Shown here piece after piece: positions 38,266 through 49,600 of a stretch of DNA of 64,000 bases. The DNA is taken from NCBI GenBank assembly GCA_007570785.1, contig ML662449.1:12525564-12589563 (forward strand), read 5' to 3'. The notes under the pieces are model-generated. The model worked only from the letters and a program-made list of their open reading frames with translations. It did not search any database and was not told where the DNA came from. Position 1 is the stretch's first letter, and each line of letters begins with the position of its first letter. This stretch comes from Antilocapra americana (taxonomy: Eukaryota > Chordata > Mammalia > Artiodactyla > Antilocapridae). A program made the position numbers and the translations under genes.

Positions 38266-39279
38266 AGGGTAGCAGAGGCATGGGTTGACTTGAAGAAAGT
38301 CAAGCCTGCTGACTTGAAGAAACTATAGCGTTTACAATGAGTATAATTTTATCAGATGTTTTTTGTTCCGAATAGCTATCTAATCCCACTGAATTTGCTG
38401 CTCTCTGCAAAATTTTCTTCAAGACTTTAGTGGTGAAATCTAGGGGAATTTCTGGTCTTGCTTTCCTGAGAAGCATATTATCATTTTAGGCACTTTGGTA
38501 AGCTAAAAGAGTTGAATATAGGCCAGCATGGGCAGACTCAAAAAAAAAAGAGTCCTTAGTTGTGTCCTTTAAAATATATTTTCTAGACGTGGGAAATTAA
38601 GTGATCATTTTGGGGTAGGGAGGCCAGGTTGTATTTAAACCCCCCACCCCCCACCTCCCACTCCAGTCAGGAATACTGCCCTTCAGTTTTCTCTGGGCTG
38701 TCACTTTCCTGGGAGCGCAGGAAACCTGCCCCTATGCTGTCTGAGCTGTGTTCTCATTCATGTGTTTTTCTTCCTCACGATGCCAGGAATTTGTCTTAGT
38801 GTAATACCATGCTTTTCCCCTTGGATTCCTTTCTCCCTTCTTCATTTTTTAAAAAAAAAAAAGTATGCTAAGTCCACTTTATTTACTGATGTTTTTATTG
38901 TTGGTCACTACCAGGCAACGGGGTTGACAAATACAGTGATCTTTGAGGAAGTGACAAAATTTCAAATAATGTCCAAAAGCCCTAGTCATAATTGCATAGT
39001 TGCTGTTAGTCTCTGCTGGAGTGTAACTTGTCTAGAGTTTATTTTACTTTACAGTCTGTTTTCCTAAATTGCCCCCCAAGGGCCTCTTACTCTTATTAAT
39101 ATTTAGGAATCAACCCTCCCCAACCTTGTTTGGGGTGTGATCAGTGGTATAAAAAAACCTGAACTACTGCTTAACTTCTAGGAGTATCAGTCTTCTCATT
39201 TATCAAATGGAGATAAATAACTATACTGATACAGTTGTGATAGAAATTAGATGAGTTAATGTATGTTTGTTTAATATAT

Positions 39280-39460
39280 AGGTTTCAGTTCTAGCTCTGT
39301 CACATAGTCCCTATTTGGCCTTGAACCAGTCACTGGCCTTTATGACTGACAACTGCTGTTCCCTGTCTGGAAAAAATGGAGTTAATTAGACATCCCTACC
39401 TAATTCACAGGGCTGTTGTGAGGGTCAAATAACCTGATCCTATGAGAGAGCACTTTGCTG
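39280..39460 (+). mobile_element. MIR-type SINE remnant
   Basis: GGTTTCAGTTCTAGCTCTGT, then CACAGGGCTGTTGTGAGGGT, follow the MIR order in the sense direction. Confidence 0.6.
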
Positions 39461-39658
39461 ATTAACTTTCTGTGCAAGTGCAAGATAGACCTTACTCTAA
39501 GTTTGATTCCGATTGATATTGATATGCCATTTGATTTAAAAGCATTCCCCTATGCTTTTCAAAGCCTGCTTTTAATCTCTGAGTTCAGGTCCCCTAGGTC
39601 ACGAAGATATTTCCTTATCTGGCCTCCACAGATCAGCCTTTCTCTGAATGTCAGGCTC

Positions 39659-39868
39659 AGCTTCCCTGGTGGTTTAGTGATAAAGAATCCATCTGCCAAT
39701 GCAGGAGGTATGGGTTTGATCCTTGGGTTGGGAAGATCCCCTGGTGAAGGAAATGGCAACCCACTCCATATTCTTGCCTGGGAAATCCCATGGACAGAGG
39801 AGCCTGGCGGGCTGCAGTTCGTGGGGTTGCAAAGAGTCAGACACAACTGAGCAGCTAAGCAACAACAA
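39659..39868 (+). mobile_element. Bov-tA SINE
   Basis: The head AGCTTCCCTGGTGGTTTAGT, the body GGAAATGGCAACCCACTCCA and the end GACACAACTGAGCAGCTAAG with an AACAACAA tail. Confidence 0.92.
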
Positions 39869-40139
39869 GATAGTAGGCTGCCAAGCACTATCCTTACCGC
39901 TACTTCTTTGGCCACCCCGACTCCAGTTTCTTTCCTTCAAGAAAGGAAGGTTGAGAGAGGTTGCTAAAATATTAAAATATTTTAATATACAGAAATATTA
40001 ATAATTAATCACCATCAAGATAAGATGATAGTTCTCCCATTCTCATTCCAGCCACTCTTATCAAGTCTAATGAAATACTGAAACTGCAGCTTCAAAGCCA
40101 TTGCCCTCCCTATCACAAGGGTTAGTAATAACTCTTTCA

Positions 40140-40250
40140 GACCGGTGGTTAAGACCCACACTCCCAGTGCAGGAGACTTGGGTTTAATCCCTGGTCAGGA
40201 GACTAAGATCCTGCTTGCTGTGAGGTGTGGCCGAATAAAATAAAAATATT
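40140..40250 (+). mobile_element. CHR-type SINE fragment
   Basis: GGTGGTTAAGACCCACACTC, GGTTTAATCCCTGGTCAGG and TGTGGCCGAATAAAATAAAA give a short CHR-like element with its A-rich tail. Confidence 0.7.
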
Positions 40251-43079
40251 TTAAGACGACATCCGTATGATTATGGTAGTAAGCAAATGTTTATTAAATA
40301 CCTTACTGTGCACTAAGTACTATGACAAAAACGGGAAATTCCTCCTAAAAAATTGTTATCTCCAGTTTGTTCTCAGTGGTTCTGAGGGTGAAGGGTGGGA
40401 AGGAAGTTGGGGGATGGAGTGTGGGAAGGTGAGACATTCTCAGGGGTGCTGCTGAACCTCTGACAATGTGCAGGCCATCTCCCTGCTCCACTCCCCATGT
40501 CAAAATGTCAGTAGTGCCAGGGTTGAGGAACCCGAGTTTAGGGGAACAATCACTATCTGTGGGAAAGATGTTAATTGCTTTCCCATCAGGATGAAAATAA
40601 GTTACCACTGTAGCTGATAGAATACCGGCATGTCATTTGGCCATCCTAAAAAGCAGAGCCGGGAGTTTGTCCAGGAATGCCCTGTGTCTTGAGAAGGGGA
40701 ACATGGCCTTCACTTCTTTCAGTGCTCTCCTGAGACGCCGGAAGACACTAACAGAAAGAAAAGTAGTAACCTCATACACCTACAGCTGACACTGTTATTT
40801 TGCCTATTCCTTTTCTCCATTTATGGAAAAATGCTGCCTATTAATCCTGCTGATGGTGAAAGAAGGAAGATGATTATTAATTTTTCACTCTTAGCAAGAA
40901 ACTACTGTAAGTTTACCACCCTCCAATCATCAGCTAATTTGTTTTCACAAAATGGCTCCACCACAAGCATAAAAAAAGAGTTCCTTTTGTTTGAGTCATC
41001 CTTTTGAAATCAACCACAGGGGAATGCTAGTGTAGATGGAATTCTGTTTCATCAGAGATAACATATGCAATCCACATTATATTTTTCACCATAAAAAAAT
41101 TATAACATTTTCATGTTTTAAAACATTTTCCGTTTTTCCCCCTGCATCCCTTATGTCTACTCTCTTGCCCACCAAAATAGGAGTGTTCAAAAGATTATGT
41201 AAACACATTCCTAAGGTCTGTTTTGTCCCTTGCTTAGTGTTTGTTTTGCTTCTTTATTTTTCAGGACAGGAATTTTGTACTTGTGTTTAGTAGGTAGAAA
41301 GCAAAAAAGCTGTGTGCAGTGTGAAAAAGAAAAGTGTTATGTTAAAGGAGCAATTTGGACCAGGATTGGTTCCCCAGTTTTCCTTCTTAAGGTAAAACTG
41401 ACAATTACATATTAGAAAGTCTTTTCCTTTGCAAACACTTGATAAGGAAACAATTATATTTCACTGGCCTTTAAAGAACAAATGATTAGAATATTGTATC
41501 AGTCAAATTAATGAGACTCTAAGAAACGTATTTTATGGCGAATTATTCATGTTTTCCTAGGCCCCCCACACACACACAAAAATAGTGTTCAGAATGTATT
41601 TCTTTTAAAATTTTTTTAACTTGGGAAGGTCCCTGCTGATGAGAACAGCGTGCTTAATTTTCACAGATCAAGCAAATTTCAAAGTAATAGATAATATAGG
41701 AAGCAGCCTTATTGTCTTAGCAAGATTTTCTCTATCATTTTCTCCAGTCTCATATAGAATTAATGATGCTATTTCATTCTTTTTGCTAGATCACTTTGAA
41801 TAGGACTGAATATGTGGGGTCAGACCAGCTAATTTAATTGAATACCACCAGGTGGTGTCCGTGATTGAGGTATTAAAATATACTTACCTACATATGCATT
41901 TCACGTTGTCAGGAGTATGACTTCAGGAATTGACTTTGAAGAATTCTGTGTATTATTCAGATTTTTTAAAGCATAGAGGTTATCTACAGAGAGTGAATGC
42001 AAGAGTACTATCTAGCTGCTGGGCTTTCTTTAAGATCGTAAATAACCATTATTACTGAAGTATCTTTTTAGAGATTTTATTATTAGATACAGAAATGGAA
42101 ACCAAGTTTCAGTGTGTTCCTGTGATTGAAATTTTGATATCTGATAAATATCTCAAATTAGACGACCTAAGGAATCTAACCACAATAAGAATAACTGGGA
42201 ACATGTTGGTTTTTTTGGCTAATTTGGCCAGAGGCTCTAGAAAATACAGAATGGTGAGTATATGCCAGCCCTACTCTTATTCCTTTTCAAAGCTAGAATT
42301 AGTTCCTGTTTTGCTATAGGGGCAATAGGACTAAATCTATAGTGCTGTATGCACATTACTTGTAAATTCTTATGTTAGGACCAGATGGTCTCTCGTATAT
42401 TTTCACCTCCAACATTCTCTTCATTTTACTTTAGTCCCTTCATTTTAAAGATGAGGAAGCAGATTGGTTTATTCAAAGAGAACTAGAACTAGAAGTAGAA
42501 CATAGGTTAATACTTTCTGGCCATGCTAAAAACTAGTATTAGCCAAATATGGGCATTTATGTATCATTTATAGATTTTTGCTGTATCTATGTACTTACTA
42601 ATCCTATTTAATACTGTTGAAATTGACTTCTTTTAATTCTTTTTAAGGAGATATTTTGCTGCTATAAATGAAAAACCCCTACTTCCTAAAAATAGAAGGT
42701 AACTCTAAAAAGGAGTCTGATCAGGACAGTGTTATTAAAACTTAATTTAAATTTTTAATGTAGTTAATTCATGGTATTGAAGTTTTAGTTCTTGCTGTTC
42801 TTGGTCAGAAGTATGCCACAGCAGTGTTTTCATGTTTAGATGGCAGTACGTTAATTGTCTAAGAAGAGCTCATTTAAAACTCCTGGTTAAAGCTTCTGCT
42901 TAAGCTTTTTAAAACGGAATGCTTCTTTAGGGGAGAAGTAAAAGGGATAGATGTTCGTATATTGATATATGACATAGTGTAGATCAGATGATCTTGTTTA
43001 TATGCAACTATAGTTGTGAAAATGTAGCACAATATCACAACATTCTGATTTTATTAGAATACTGACACTGACAAGGCTA

Positions 43080-43737
43080 CAGATTGTTTCCATCACCACT
43101 GTGGTGCCTTCCTGTTGCTTTTTTGTAGTTACATTCACTTCCCTCCTCCTCCCACCCCCAATTTAACCTTTGGCAACCACTTACCTGATTTCTGTTTCTG
43201 GAATTTTGTCATTTCAAGAGTGTTATATAAAAGAAATCATATATGTAACAATTTGTATACTCAGCGTAATTCTCTAGAGATTTGTCCATGATATTTCATG
43301 TACCAATAGTTTATTCCTTTTTATTGTTGAATACTATTCCATAGTATGGATGTATCACAGGTTAATCATCCACTCAGTAAAGAACATCTGGATTAATTAA
43401 AGTTTTTGGCTACTACAAATAAAGCTGATATAAAAATTTATGTATAGGTTTTTGTGAACATAAGCCTTGATTTTACTACCATGTTCTTTGTTCTTTCCTG
43501 GTGTTCCAAGTAATTTTTTTTTTAATTTATTTTCTGTTTAGAGAATTCCTGCTAACCATTTTATTAAAGTAGCTCTGCTGGTGACAGATTCTCTTAATTT
43601 ATCCTCATTTGAGAATGTCTTGATTTTTCTTTCCATTTTTGCTGGAACCTGGTTGATAGTTACTCTCTTTCAGCACCTGAAAAAAATAGGCCACTTGCTT
43701 CCGGCTTCTGGTGAGAAATTCATTGTTTTTCCCCTAT
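43080..43737. mobile_element. Old L1 sequence, left of BovB
   Basis: ATACTATTCCATAGTATGGA, AGAACATCTGGATTAATTAA and then AGCTCTGCTGGTGACAGATT, TTGAGAATGTCTTGATTTTT and TCTTTCAGCACCTG are L1 wording. It may be two L1 pieces joined. Confidence 0.65.
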
Positions 43738-44840
43738 CAGTTTAGTTCAGTCACTCAGTCGTGTCCAACTCCTTGCGACCCCATGAATTGCAGCATGCCA
43801 GGCCTCCCTATCTGTCACCAACTCCCAGAGTTTACCCAAACTCATGTCCATCGAGTCGGTGATGCCATCCAGCCATCTCATCCTCTGTCATCCCCTTCTC
43901 CTTCTGCCCCCAATCCTTCCCAGTATTAGAGTCTTTTCCAATGAATCAACTCTTCGCATGAGGTGACCAAAGTATTGGAGTTTCAGCTTCAACATCAGTC
44001 CTTCCAATGAACACCCAAGACTGATATCCTTTAGAATGGACTGGTTGGATCTCCTTGTAATCCAAGGGTCTCTCAAGAGTCTTTTCCAATACCACGGTTC
44101 AAAAGCATCAGTTCTTTGGCACTCAGCTTTCTTCACCATCCAACTCACATCCATACATGACTACTGGAAAAACCATAGCCTTGATTTACTTTGTTGACAA
44201 AGTAATGTCTCTGCTTTTTAATATGCTTTCTAGGTTGGTCATAACTTTCCTTCCAAGGAGTGAGCGTCTTTTAATTTCATGGCTGCAGTCACCATCTGCA
44301 GTGATTTTTGGAGCCCAAAAAATAAAGTCTGACACGGTTTCCACTGTTTTTCCATCTGTTTGCCATTAAGTGATGGGACTGGGTGTCATGATCTTAGTTT
44401 TCTGGATTTTGAGCTTTAAGCCAACTTTTTCACTCTCCTCTTTCACTTTTATCAAGAGGCTTTTTAGTTCCTCTTCACTTTCTACCATAAGGGTGGTGTC
44501 ATCTGCATATCTGAGGTTATTAATATGTCTCCTGGCAGTCTTGATTCCAGCTTGTGCTTCTTCCAGCCCAGCATTTCTCATGATATACTCTGCATATAAG
44601 TTAAACAAGCAGGGTGACAGTATACAGCCTTGACATACTCCTTTTCCTATTTGGAACCAGTCTGTTGTTCCACGTCCAGTTCTGTTACTTCCTGACCTGC
44701 ATACAGGTTTCTCAAGAGACAGGTCAGGTGGTCTGGTATTCCCATCTCTTTCAGAATTTTCCACAGTTTATTGTGATCCACACAGTCAAAGGCTTTAGCA
44801 TAGTCAATATTTAATTCTCCTTTATTAGCAGAAATAGGTG
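43738..44840 (-). mobile_element. BovB LINE, 1.1 kb, with RT core fragment
   Basis: An antisense copy. The minus strand encodes part of the reverse transcriptase with the YADD catalytic motif (NNLRYADDTTLMVES, between 44764 and 44366) and, after breaks, the 3' part (44154-43888). TTTCCCCTAT at 43728-43737 and TTTCCCCCTAT at 44841-44851 form the target duplication. The copy is 5' truncated and interrupted by stops, so it is not able to move. Confidence 0.9.
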
Positions 44841-44851
44841 TTTCCCCCTAT

Positions 44852-45540
44852 AGGTAAGGTTTAGTTCTTCTCTGAGTTTAATTCTTCTCTGACTGCTTTC
44901 AAGAAAATTTCTTTGCCTTTAAGTCAGAAGTTTAATTATCATGTGTCTTGGCATAGATTTCTTTAATTTTATCCTATGTGGAGTTTGTTCCGCTTCCTGA
45001 ATTTGTAATTTTGTTTCCCTTTTCACATTTATTGAATTTCAGTCATTGTTTGAGGACTTCTTCAGCTCCATTTTTTCTCCTTTCATTCTGAACTCCAGTG
45101 ATACTAATGTTATTAGTAGGGCCGTTCTGTAGCCCCAGAGATCCATGAGGCTTCCTTTTTTTTTCCAGTCTAATTTCCTGTCTGTTATTCAGACTGGGTA
45201 CTTCCTGTCTTTCAGCTCATTCCTTTCCTGCATACCATCCATTCTGGGTTGAGCCCATCCAGTGAACTTTACATATCTTCTGTTTCTTTGTGGAGACTCT
45301 ATTTTTTGTTTGTCTCTTTGCCCCAGACTTGTTTCTAATTCATTAATGAAATTTTTTATCATGACTGGTTTAAAATCTTTGTTAGATAATTCTCACATCT
45401 CTGTCATCTAAACTTACGGCATCTGTTGATTATCTTTTTGCATTGTTTTAATTGTCTTGTACTTTATATAGTAAGTGGATTTCTTTTGAAAGCTGGATAT
45501 TTTCGTTTTATGTTCTGACACTCTGAATATCACCCAGACC
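44852..45540. mobile_element. Old L1 sequence, right of BovB
   Basis: AGGTAAGGTTTAGTTCTTCT continues the L1 text broken at 43737, then ATCATGTGTCTTGGCATAGA, GTTTGTTCCGCTTCCTGAAT and GAACTCCAGTGATACTAATG. 45541-46489 shows no repeat I can name and only chance frames near 45500-45880. Confidence 0.65.
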
Positions 45541-46489
45541 TTCTATTTTCACTGGCTTTTCCTCACATTTCTCTGTCAGGGGAGTAGGGGGAGCCTTCTT
45601 ACTACTACTAAGTGGACATGGAAGTCCAGGTTCCCTGCTCGGCCTCCATTGACACTTGAGGGAAGAAGATCCTGCCGAGTTAGGATGGAACCCCAGGCTC
45701 CCTGCGCTCTCCACTGACACCACACAGGCAGAGGAGGGGGCACGTTACCAGCCAGCAGGGTGGTCGTTCTGGCTCTCCACTTGGCCTGTTCTGACACTGC
45801 CTCTGGCAAGGGTAGGCCCAGGGGGAGGTCAGACCTCCTGATAATGGCCTTCTGAGGTAGATGTCCGGCCTCACCACTCAGCTCTTGCTGGTGAGTGCGA
45901 TGGTGGGGTCACAGTAGAGCAGTAGAGCAGTTATTAGTTGTTAGCAGTAGTAGCAAATTTTCTGTCTTGCTAAGGCTGCTGTTTTCTTGTTCTTTTGACC
46001 AGAGAGAGCAGGCATTTTGTCAGGTGTTTGTTTTTCTCTCGGCCAGTTGGCATTTCCAGGTTGCTAGATTCTTCAGCTTCAGATCTGGGGTATACTGATA
46101 TTAGGCAAAAAGAAAACTTGGAGAACTTGCCACTAAGTCATTCCATGGGCCCCAAGGCCCCTTAGCTGTTCTGCCTTCTCTCTACTTTTCAGAGTCTTCT
46201 TCTCCTTTATATATAATGTTCAGGGTATTGGGTCATAATTAGCGGAAATCATAGGGGAAAAAATGGAATTTACATTTTTAATGTCAAGTTAACATTCCTA
46301 AATTTACATTTTAATGTGTTTAAACAGTTATATCAAATATATAACCATTATTGGAGGAAATGTCACACACTTTATATATTATGTGATAATTTTCATAATA
46401 TTGTGCTCACAAGGACTTTTAGAAAAGAACATCTTTACTTAAACTGAAATTCATTGTTCAAATTATTAATGAAAACTTTTCCCCTCTAG

Positions 46490-46629
46490 GAAATAATGCA
46501 AAAGGTGTCCCAAGGCTCCTGACCAGTGAACAAAGATTTGAGAAAGACAGCCAAGCTCATGTTTTCTCCTGATCAAGAAAATCATCCATCCAAAGCACCA
46601 GTAAAATATGGTGAACTCATTGTCTTAGG
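46490..46629 (+). CDS. PELI1: PELI1 exon 2 (69-nt 5' UTR plus start of coding)
   Basis: The acceptor CCCCTCTAG ends at 46489 and the donor GTAAGA starts at 46630. The first 69 nt are untranslated and include a short upstream ORF (46496-46522). Coding begins at ATG 46559-46561 and gives residues 1-23 plus two bases of codon 24. This start is chosen because it gives the known Pellino-1 N-terminus MFSPDQENHPSK. Its context is weak, with C at -3 and T at +4. Confidence 0.95.
46496..46522 (+). other. Upstream ORF of 8 codons in PELI1 5' UTR
   Basis: ATG at 46496 opens a frame encoding MQKVSQGS and closing at TGA 46520-46522, 36 nt before the main ATG. Its ATG has A at -3, a better context than the main start (C at -3, T at +4). 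It is in the same frame as the main ORF, with no other stop in between. Any effect on translation is inference. Confidence 0.7.
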
Positions 46630-49600
46630 GTAAGACTTCTCTATCTGATGAGCATAAAATTGAATGATATATGGTAACTTGAACATCTTGGTTAAATGCA
46701 CTTTTTTTAGAATTTATATCCTGCCTAGTTCCAAAGAGTATTTAAAGCTACAGAGTTATATTATCAAATCAAGAAATTCTTTTAATTCTCATTTTTATGT
46801 CATCCTTTGTAAGTACTCAAATGCTCCGTAAACTCCTCCTCACCCTTACCCCTAGAAAGGACAAACCTTCTTGAAGTGAAAAATGTACTTGTCTAAAGTC
46901 ACATAGCCAGTCCATTTGTTTTCCCTATGCCTTCTTTTAGAAAACTTGCCTCAGCTAACTACCCAAAATCTCCCCTCTGCTTAGGTCATTTCACGTAGGT
47001 TAGTGTTTATTTGTTCCTTTGCCCTCTGAGACAGAAGCTGCTTTGTGCTTTTGGTCCTGTACTTAAAAGAGTTGTATAGACATGACAATATGATGATTCT
47101 AAAGCCCAGGACATTGCTACTTGTTTGCTTCAAAAGTAATGTCATCCATTCAACTCGCACAGTCTTATGATTGAGGAATAAATGATTCCATTATTTCAGT
47201 TTATCCAGTCTAAACTTGCCACAGCTGTCAAAATGGAGACAGTGTTAGTCTGTTTCTTAAGAGATCTCAGAAACTAGATGTTGTAAAATTTACTTTCTAC
47301 CTATTGTTTCTGTCCTGCCTAAAAAGCAATTCTAGACATTTACAACATTTTAGAATCAGATTAGTACAAATTCTTTAACTGAGACTGTGGCCATTGTTTC
47401 AGATAAGAAAGTAAGAAAAACTAGGGAAATAATATGGTGTTACTGAGCTTGATTGGAAGCCAGGAATCCTGAATTCCACTCCTTTTTCCGACACTGCTAG
47501 CTGTGTGGCCTTAGGCAAGTCACTTAACCATTTTGGGCCTTAGTTTCCTCTTCTGTAAAATGACAGACAAGATCACCTAAAGTCCCTTGAGATTAAAGAA
47601 AATGTTTTTTTTTTTCTCAAAAACAATTTAAAAGACTGTAAACTTAATATAGGAACTACAGTATTACAGTTTAAAATCACATGGATTTTGATGTATTAAT
47701 AACATATTTTTAACCACCAAAAGCTATTCAAAGTTAAATTCTTCAGCAGGAAATTTGAGTCATCTGAAGACTTAGAGTTTGAAATTTAGTATATGGTTTA
47801 AACTGGCTCTTTTAGCCCAGCAGTTAATCTTATAAAATAGTTGTCTCTGTACCTGGCACTTGATGTTTTAAAATGCAGACAGTGCTTCTTCTCAACATTT
47901 TAGAAGAGGTTAAGCTAGATAAGGTGGTCAGTTTTGTGCTACTGCTATTTAGAAAAGAGCTCTGAGCTACAGGACCACAGTGTAGGAACAGAGAGCATAT
48001 GTCCAAAAGAGGAGGGAGGTGAGCTCTGGTAGATAGTAGTAAGGGGTAGTAAGGAGCCCTCAGTTTGTGAGACTGGAGCAGCACAGTCCCAGGCAGCAAA
48101 ATCCAATATGTATTAGCTGAGGGGCACTACTCTGAATCTTTAGCAAGGTTAGCAGGGGCTTTTGCCAGAAGAAACAGTGTGTTTTACATTTTATAAAGGT
48201 TGTTCAGTGTAATTTCTATATCTGACAACCTTTGAGTAAACTCCTTCCCTTCCTTGTCAGCCACTAGTATAGGCCATTTTATAAGCACAGTCTCCTCCAC
48301 CCTCAAAACTATACCCATTCCTTGCCTCAGTTTCCCCCCAGATTAACCAACTATAAACAAGAAACCATCAAACCAAAGTTTTATGTTGAGCAATAAGGGG
48401 ACGGTACATGAAGAGAGAGTATTAAGCTACTGTTCATGCTTCAGTGAAACAGTAAAGAATGAAAAAAAGCACAGCAGGCACCTAGATTCCAGTTCTAACT
48501 TTGCCAATGTCACTTGTGTGACCTTCAGAAAATAACAGAGGGACTCATTTCCTCTGAAGAATAACTTAATTCCTAACCTGTAACAGTGGCAAGTGGTACC
48601 AGTCTTGCAGTTTTTATGAGAGAATGGCTAAAATAAAGTGATTTGTGAAATAGAACCCACTAGTGCCTAGTACATAGTTAACACCCAAATGTTTGTTTTG
48701 AATCTTTTTCCTGTTGGTTCACTCCTCACTCACTTGCTTACCTTTAGGGCATGTTTATATTATCATGGAGGAATGGTCATAAGATCTGAACAGCAAATAT
48801 GTTTAACGGCCACTTAGTTATGCTCAGTCGGACAGGTTTTACTGATTTAACGTAAATGTGTACAAGCCAGTAGCTGAGACTAACAAGTCTAAAAATTGCT
48901 AATTTCAAAAGTTCAGTTATTTATAAAGTGTTTGGTTCATAATTAAAGGAGATTCTATTTTAAACAAGTCATATTTGTTTAAATATATGCTTTTAAAGAT
49001 TGTATTACCGCATGCAAATATTCACCTTTAAAAAAAATAGAATGAGTCATAAGAAGTCAGATATGCCATTAATCAGCTCTTGATTATCTTAATAAAAGAG
49101 GGAAGAAAAATACAAATAATTTAAAGCTGTGTGTAATCCAGAAGGTACTTCTCTGTGACTTTAGACGTAGACAGAAAAAAATCTTTTTTGTTTCACGCTC
49201 AGGCAGCTGGTCTGGGGATCTGCAGTTGCTAAAAGTTAATTCCAGACTCTTATAATCTGCTAATAGATAATTAATCAGTGGTTTATCCTCTAAGACAAAG
49301 TAAAGCATTTGTTTTAGAATTGTATGGTTCTTAGATGAGATCATCTAAACTGTTTTCTCCTCCATCAGGTATAATGGGTCTCTCCCAAACGGCGATAGAG
49401 GAAGGAGGAAAAGTAGATTTGCCTTGTTTAAAAGACCTAAGGCAAATGGGGTGAAGCCCAGCACTGTGCATATTGCTTGTACTCCTCAGGCTGCAAAGGT
49501 AAACAAATGAAAACTGAATAAATTAACTTGGAGAAATTGAAAGACTTGTATTTGCTGTTGATATTCTCTAGCAGACCCTTCACATTGTATACCAGAAGTT

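Larger units (their letters stand above)
5541..46489 (+). other. PELI1: PELI1 intron 1, 40,949 nt
   Basis: The GTGAGT donor is at 5541 and the CTCTAG acceptor ends at 46489. The intron holds the retroelements listed separately and no exon-like open frame that I can support. About 5960-9800, 12620-13850, 13920-15430, 20143-21467, 21543-23764, 32548-34645 and 40260-43080 are AT-rich DNA in which I recognise no gene or clear young repeat. Its size makes it the likely place for enhancers, but I cannot point to one. Confidence 0.85.
46630..49368 (+). other. PELI1: PELI1 intron 2, 2739 nt
   Basis: This is a GT/AG intron. Apart from MIR-like pieces at about 47455-47610 and 48470-48700, I see only AT-rich non-coding sequence. 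Confidence 0.85.
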
